From the IMG/VR virus record IMGVR_UViG_3300024431_000006, positions 1-50,997 of that record: DNA of 50,997 nucleotides; one strand, given 5' to 3'. The DNA is from a virus. Under the pieces are notes generated by a model. That model had not been told where the DNA came from, did no database searches, and worked only from the letters and a program-made list of their open reading frames with translations. Below, in pieces: positions 47,248 to 50,997 of this stretch. The translations under genes were made by a program, and so were the position numbers. Numbering within the stretch: the first letter of the stretch is position 1; each line of letters begins with the position of its first letter.

Positions 47248-49238
47248 TAGAAGGGCACCTCCTGGCCGTCCAGGTCGATGGCGATGCCGACGCGAGACTT
47301 CTCGTCGGGCGTCCAGGAGATCGTCTTCTCTGCGAGCACCTGGTCCCACGGGTCCCCAGCGGCCAGGTCCATGCAGGCGAACTCCAGCCCTCGCGTGGAC
47401 CATACCCGCTGCATCCCCAGGTCCTGGAGCTTGTTGCGGATGCGCCACCACTCCTTCAGGACCTTCCGCGCTGCCTTGGCGTCCAGGTAAGCCTCAGCGA
47501 TGGACCGCTCGACGTTGTGATCGTAGTCAACCTCGAAGTAGGAGAACCTGTCGAGGAAGGCCGCGTCCAGTCGGTTGCGTCCCACGTACTGGAGGTTCGC
47601 ACCGAGGCCCCAGGTGTTGGCCGCACAGAGGACGTGCGTGTCCTTGTGGCGGATGGCGTAGGGGTTCTCGTGGCGGTTGGGCAGAGCCATGCGTCCACTG
47701 CTCAGAGCCTCGTTCAGCACGAGCAGCACGTTCGGGTTGGAGGCGTCCACCTCGTCGATGAAGATGAGACCGCCATGCTCCCATTTATCCACGATCTCGG
47801 TGCCCATGTACAGCACCTTGTTCGCCAGCGGGATGCAGCGTCCGGTCAGCATCCCCTCACTCATCCCCTCAGAGCACGACAGGTAGGCGTACCGATCCTC
47901 CATGCCGAGAGCCTGGGCGATCATCGTGGCCAGGTAACCCTTACCCGTCCCGGCTGGCCCCACCATCATGACGTTCCGCTTGCGGGCCAGCATCGTGAGG
48001 ATCCTGGCGAACATCTTATGCGGAGTTCCCTCGACCTCAACGTCCTGGCCGCCCGTCTCCACCACGATGCGCTGAGGCACCGAGATGTGCTCCAGCACCT
48101 GGACCGCGATGGCTTCGATGTCCAGTTCGAGAATCCCGCCCATCTTCTCGGTGATCTCTGCAACGATGGCCTCGTGGTTCTCGGCCAGGTGCTCCGGCAG
48201 GATCTTCGACAGCGCCTTGTCCACGAGCTTGAGGACTGCAAGCGGCGACACCCCACTTCCGCCGCCACCCTCAGCCGCTCGCTTCTTGCACGTCTCAGCG
48301 ACCTTCGCGAGATCGCCGTACACCTGGGTCAGCGCCTCAGTCACGGCGTTGGCCACGAGCTTCCGCGTCCAGTCATCGACCCCAGCCAGGGCCTTGGTGA
48401 CGACCCGGATCACCTCCGGGTGGGCCTCGTGGACGATGCGCTCACGGGCCGCGACACCAGACAACTGAGCCTGGGCCTCGCGTAGGATAATCAGGTCGTC
48501 GAGTTCGACGTTCTCCCGGTCGTCCTCCGGTGCGGGCAGGTCTTCCTGCTCCTCCGGCTGGCAGCACCCAGGCGTCGTGCCACGGGCCTCGCCACACTCG
48601 GGACACGTCGGCATCTGGGGCGTGTCGTCGTCCGACTTGCCGTCCCCCTCGCCCTCGCTCTCCGACTCCTCCTCCTCCGACTCGTCGTCGTCGCTCTCAG
48701 GGCCCTCGTCGCCGTCCTCACCCTCACCCCCACCACCACCACCCCCGGAGCCCTGGGGATCCTCTGAGCCCTGCTCCTGGTCCTGCTCCTGCTCCTCGTC
48801 GGGCTGGTCCTGCTTCCGGTTCCCCTGGGGGTCATTCCCCTTCGGGTAGGCACGGCCCCGCGAGCGGTTGCACTTCTCCTTCACGATGTCGTCGATGCCC
48901 AGGCCCGTCTTCTCGCGGAAGTCCCGGCGACCCTCTTCGATGGCCTCTTCCTTCCCCTCGACGTGGTACCGCTCCTTGAAGATCCGCTTGCGGCCCGTGT
49001 CGGGTTCGGCGTACTCGGCACTGTAGACGAAGGGCCGGTCCTGGGCCTCGCCTTCGGCCTCGCTCCGGTCGTCCTGGTCGTCGTCGTCCTGGTTGCCGCC
49101 CTCGCTCCCCTGGGGGAGGTCAAGCTCGTTGTCCGGGGTGGACGGGTTCTTCAGGAAGTCTTGGTACTGGTGCCACTTAGCCAACTGCCGGTCGTAGTCC
49201 GGTGCAGAAGGATCGGTGGGAAAAGCTACGTAGTCCAT
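47247..49238 (-). CDS. MoxR/CbbQ-type AAA+ ATPase with acidic, zinc-ribbon N-terminal region, 663 aa
   Basis: The ATG at 49238 has GAGGG upstream. The longer frame to 49388 covers other small genes. Residues 55-220 are very acidic with D/E/Q/G runs. CPECGEARGTTPGCC near 210-230 is a probable zinc ribbon. Walker A is GPAGTGKG (427-434), Walker B is LIFIDEVDA (491-499), and arginine-rich sensor segments follow (RNRLDAAFLDRFSYFEVDYD). This class remodels protein complexes with VWA-type partners; the DUF7192-like gene follows directly. Confidence 0.85.
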   Translation of the reverse strand: MDYVAFPTDPSAPDYDRQLAKWHQYQDFLKNPSTPDNELDLPQGSEGGNQDDDDQDDRSEAEGEAQDRPFVYSAEYAEPDTGRKRIFKERYHVEGKEEAIEEGRRDFREKTGLGIDDIVKEKCNRSRGRAYPKGNDPQGNRKQDQPDEEQEQDQEQGSEDPQGSGGGGGGGEGEDGDEGPESDDDESEEEESESEGEGDGKSDDDTPQMPTCPECGEARGTTPGCCQPEEQEDLPAPEDDRENVELDDLIILREAQAQLSGVAARERIVHEAHPEVIRVVTKALAGVDDWTRKLVANAVTEALTQVYGDLAKVAETCKKRAAEGGGGSGVSPLAVLKLVDKALSKILPEHLAENHEAIVAEITEKMGGILELDIEAIAVQVLEHISVPQRIVVETGGQDVEVEGTPHKMFARILTMLARKRNVMMVGPAGTGKGYLATMIAQALGMEDRYAYLSCSEGMSEGMLTGRCIPLANKVLYMGTEIVDKWEHGGLIFIDEVDASNPNVLLVLNEALSSGRMALPNRHENPYAIRHKDTHVLCAANTWGLGANLQYVGRNRLDAAFLDRFSYFEVDYDHNVERSIAEAYLDAKAARKVLKEWWRIRNKLQDLGMQRVWSTRGLEFACMDLAAGDPWDQVLAEKTISWTPDEKSRVGIAIDLDGQEVPF

Positions 49239-49366
49239 GGGGTTCCCTCTGCAAGTATGGTCGTCTCCGGGGGGCTGACATAGTACGGCCCGCCCGCGAA
49301 CTCTGCAAGTGCTATGTGCTGCCTCGATTCTGGACCCGTTGCAGAATGGATCCACGTCCTCGTCAT
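49226..49366 (-). CDS. Small hypothetical protein, 46 aa
   Basis: ATG at 49366 overlaps the upstream stop (ATGA) and the TAG at 49228-49226 lies inside the start of the AAA+ gene in another frame. The peptide reads as a normal protein (IALAEFAGGPYYVSPPET, ILAEGTPW) and has two LAE units encoded CTT GCA GAG, the genome word. It is short and easily missed. Function unknown. Confidence 0.6.
   Translation of the reverse strand: MTRTWIHSATGPESRQHIALAEFAGGPYYVSPPETTILAEGTPWTT
49259..49267 (-). promoter_or_regulatory. GAGACGACC motif upstream of the AAA+ gene
   Basis: CGGAGACGACCA lies 20 bases before ATG 49238, inside the small gene at 49226-49366. It is the longest match (12 bases) to the patch at 5282-5293. 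Confidence 0.55.
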
Positions 49367-49488
49367 GGGAGCGCCTCACCGAGGGCAACCATCAACGTCC
49401 ACAAGGCCCACTGGACCGCCATGGCCAGCGCCAGCCCTCCTGCCAGCATCGCGGTCCAGTACATGAAGTCGAGCACGCGGCGGATCAT
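49363..49488 (-). CDS. Small membrane peptide, 41 aa
   Basis: ATG at 49488 overlaps the upstream stop (ATGA). A single hydrophobic helix covers most of the peptide (FMYWTAMLAGGLALAMAVQW). It follows a two-arginine N-terminus, giving an N-in orientation. Function unknown. Confidence 0.65.
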   Translation of the reverse strand: MIRRVLDFMYWTAMLAGGLALAMAVQWALWTLMVALGEALP

Positions 49489-49709
49489 GCCCAGCCCTCC
49501 GTTGCGAGCTTCACCTGGGTGTCCCTCGACCACGGCTCCGTCCTCGAAGTGGAGAACGTGCGCTCTCCGATGGTGGCCGCCTTGCCGGCCAGCTTCACCG
49601 TCGTGGATCCGCTCGACTGCCACACCACCTTCGCGGTGCGGCCTGAGTCATCCCAGATGATCCGCGTGCCTACGCGCTGGTCTCCCAGGCGTCTGAACCC
49701 CGGTCTCAT
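49485..49709 (-). CDS. Small beta-rich protein, 74 aa
   Basis: ATG at 49709 overlaps the upstream stop (ATGA); longer frames upstream are shadows. The sequence has short strands with T, V and W (RIIWDDSGRTAKVVWQSSGST, RTEPWSRDTQVKLATEG), like an SH3-type small barrel. Function unknown. Confidence 0.7.
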   Translation of the reverse strand: MRPGFRRLGDQRVGTRIIWDDSGRTAKVVWQSSGSTTVKLAGKAATIGERTFSTSRTEPWSRDTQVKLATEGWA

Positions 49710-50203
49710 GCGAACCTCTTCGCGCACACCGGACCGATGCCCCTGGCCACGCTCTTGGGGTCGGTGAGTTCGGCGTTGCAGACCAGGCAGCGTCCCCACT
49801 GGTGGCCCCACGCCATCGCCTCTTCGAGCGTCAGGTGCCGGTCGGGCGTCAGGTGCCGGAACGGCTCGCGTCCCACGTAGATCCAGTCCCGCTTCTCCTG
49901 GTCGTAGACCTTGGCGTAGCGGCTGGTCTTGGTGCGGTTCATCTGGACCCGGAAGAACTGGTCCCCCAGGCGGTAGAATCCTACCTCCGGGGGCATGATC
50001 TTCGGGTCCTTGCGGGCCTTCTCTCGCGCCTGGCACTTCTCACGCATCTTCACCGCCGCCGCGTGCTGCTTCGGGGTGAACCCTCCCCACTTCTCGTAGG
50101 AGTTCGCGAGGTCCGTAGCGAACCCGGACCACGTCTGCTTTTGCAGCCATGCTTGCAAGGGCGAGTCCGCCACCTGCTCTCGGGGTACTCTCAGCTTCAC
50201 CAT
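49706..50203 (-). CDS. DUF6011-like zinc-binding protein, 165 aa
   Basis: The C-terminal motif GRCLVCNAELTDPKSVARGIGPVCAKR (about residues 138-163) is the DUF6011 signature, a small C-x2-C ... C zinc site. The middle has GFYRLGDQFFRVQMNRTKTSRYAKVYD, a strand-rich region common in the same phage family, and the N-terminus is helical. ATG at 50203 has GGAG plus the GAGACGACC motif upstream. Role unknown, often near early genes. Confidence 0.8.
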   Translation of the reverse strand: MVKLRVPREQVADSPLQAWLQKQTWSGFATDLANSYEKWGGFTPKQHAAAVKMREKCQAREKARKDPKIMPPEVGFYRLGDQFFRVQMNRTKTSRYAKVYDQEKRDWIYVGREPFRHLTPDRHLTLEEAMAWGHQWGRCLVCNAELTDPKSVARGIGPVCAKRFA

Positions 50204-50205
50204 CT

Positions 50206-50214
50206 GGTCGTCTC
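50206..50214 (-). promoter_or_regulatory. GAGACGACC leader motif of the DUF6011-like gene
   Basis: GAGGAGACGACCAG precedes ATG 50203. GGAG within the motif is the apparent Shine-Dalgarno. A 108-base non-coding gap lies upstream, so a promoter could be present here. I see a hairpin of CCACC and GGTGG at about 50261-50277 but no clear -35/-10 pair. Confidence 0.6.
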
Positions 50215-50311
50215 CTCAGTGTTGGCCGTTGGCCAGTGACTGGTTGGTTTCCTGCTACCACCCCCTGGAGGTGGTTTCGCCTGGGGACCACCCAAGCTCG
50301 TCAGGCAGGGC

Positions 50312-50518
50312 TCAGAGGACTATGTCAGCCCCTCCGGTCGTGTCGGTCGGTCGCCACGTCCCAGGAGCCTCTGAGGCGCACTCCTGGACGCCTGAGTGGT
50401 TGAGCCAGCACTCCGAGTTCTTCGAGAGCGCGGCGTGGCCCCAGAGGGCCGCCAGGCAGGTGAGGATTAGCAGGAGGCCCAGCGCGTCGTGAAGCGGTCG
50501 CTCGAAGCGTGTTCTCAT
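50312..50518 (-). CDS. Small secreted or membrane protein, 68 aa
   Basis: ATG at 50518 lies four bases after GAGACGACC. A hydrophobic segment at residues 12-29 (LGLLLILTCLAALWGHAA) after a basic start looks like a signal peptide or anchor. The rest has two cysteines (ECWLNHSGVQEC) that could form a disulfide in the periplasm. Function unknown. Confidence 0.7.
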   Translation of the reverse strand: MRTRFERPLHDALGLLLILTCLAALWGHAALSKNSECWLNHSGVQECASEAPGTWRPTDTTGGADIVL

Positions 50519-50522
50519 GTGA

Positions 50523-50531
50523 GGTCGTCTC
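50523..50531 (-). promoter_or_regulatory. GAGACGACC leader motif upstream of 50518
   Basis: GAGACGACC ends four bases before ATG 50518, in the 19-base gap after the PAPS-reductase-like gene. Confidence 0.6.
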
Positions 50532-50537
50532 TCCCGC

Positions 50538-50997
50538 CTAACGGCGGATGTTGAGGGCGTTGCAGAGGTCGAGCACCGAGGTCGTCTCGGTGAACGTGTA
50601 GCCGTACTGCTGCTCCAGGTCGGCCAGGTCGTTGGCGTACTCAGGATTCGCCAGGGCCCCGCGCTCCAGGTCGCCCTTCGATCCGAAGATGCAGAGCGAG
50701 CACGAGAGCCGGTCGTTGCCCAGGGCGTAGGCGGGGTGGACGTGCAGCCCCTCGCGGCCTCCGATGGCCTCCCACACCTGGGCCTCAGTCCACTCGTGGA
50801 TGGGACGCCAGGTCAGCGCCTCGCGGGTCTTGGTGGTGATCCGTTTGCGGGGCTCCCAGCACGGCTGCTTTGCACGCCTGGAGGACTCCTCAGCCCTCAC
50901 GCCTTCCACCGAGATCACGAGGTTGGTGGGCAGTGCGATGATCCACTTGTTGATGGGGTCGCGCTTGAGGTCGCTGGTGCAGTAGCGGTTCTTCGAC
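50538..50997 (-). CDS. PAPS reductase-like protein, C-terminal part (cut by window edge)
   Basis: The open frame enters from the right edge with NRYCTSDLKRDPINKW, the cysteine-containing motif after the PP-loop domain, then VISVEGVRAEESSRRAK, LTWRPIHEWTEAQVWEAI and NDRLSCSLCIFGSKGDLE with a C-x2-C pair typical of the family. It matches the N-terminal part at 1-157. The reading phases of the two ends require a missing number of bases that leaves remainder 1 on division by 3, so the ends do not join directly. From typical family spacing I expect about 130-180 missing bases. Confidence 0.88.
   Translation of the reverse strand, partial: SKNRYCTSDLKRDPINKWIIALPTNLVISVEGVRAEESSRRAKQPCWEPRKRITTKTREALTWRPIHEWTEAQVWEAIGGREGLHVHPAYALGNDRLSCSLCIFGSKGDLERGALANPEYANDLADLEQQYGYTFTETTSVLDLCNALNIRR

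Noticed and set aside
49280-49310. TTGCAG-N17-TACTAT on the minus strand as a promoter for the AAA+ gene
   Set aside because: The stretch is coding for a 46-residue protein, and TTGCAG is a genome-wide coding word.
1-50997. Terminal direct repeats, CRISPR arrays, insertion sequences, integrase or attachment sites
   Set aside because: The two window ends share no repeat, no regular spacer array is visible, and no transposase or recombinase motif is found.

Overview
This window looks like most of the genome of one short-tailed (podovirus-type), tailed double-stranded DNA phage. It is GC-rich (roughly 65 percent by eye), almost fully coding, and built from long runs of genes joined by ATGA, GTGA, TGATG or TAATG stop/start overlaps. 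I see no integrase, excisionase or plasmid partition gene, so nothing supports lysogeny. I also see no DNA polymerase, primase or RNA polymerase gene, so the phage probably relies on host replication and transcription enzymes. The host cannot be named from the sequence. A gene for a PAPS-reductase-like protein is split across the two window ends: its N-terminus lies on the minus strand at 157-1 and its C-terminus at 50997-50538. This suggests that the real molecule is circular or circularly permuted, with a short stretch missing at the join.

Layout. Positions 1-710 (minus) finish the leftward operon. Positions 711-1947 hold a divergent intergenic region, one acidic protein gene and a 500-base non-coding block with direct repeats. 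Positions 1948-5071 (plus) are an accessory operon: a MazG-like pyrophosphohydrolase, several small proteins, a P-loop kinase, a HAD phosphatase and a membrane peptide. Positions 5072-5786 are non-coding and unusual: a strong hairpin, a CAT-anticodon tRNA-like structure, and two patches complementary to messages made elsewhere in the genome. Positions 5787-10808 hold an Acb2-like (anti-CBASS) candidate, a 914-residue polyvalent-type protein and membrane proteins. Positions 10842-37083 are the virion block: large terminase, small virion proteins, tail fiber, portal, acidic scaffold, major capsid protein, head-tail connectors, a tail beta-propeller protein and three large internal or ejection proteins. 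Positions 37086-37894 carry an M15-type lysin and small membrane proteins.

From 37887 to the right end all genes are on the minus strand and form the replication, recombination and early block. It contains two PD-(D/E)XK-type nucleases (one VRR-NUC), a DnaB-like helicase, a probable helicase-loading protein, RecT annealase, YqaJ exonuclease, a cysteine-rich zinc protein, an HNH-like protein, an HTH regulator, a MoxR-type AAA+ ATPase with a DUF7192-like partner, and many small proteins.

The most unusual signals are: (1) the word GAGACGACC next to the start codons of at least eight genes, with its reverse complement in the non-coding locus at 5072-5786, which also has a 21-base perfect complement to the helicase message, so a phage-encoded multi-target antisense RNA is possible; (2) a dnaX-type slippery heptamer (A AAA AAG) near the 3' end of the VRR-NUC gene that would add a tail ending exactly at the start of the next gene; (3) a genome-wide excess of YTTGCAG, against local codon preference, together with apparent absence of CTGCAG; (4) an Acb2/Tad1-hairpin-like protein; and (5) a tail fiber whose C-terminal third differs in base composition.
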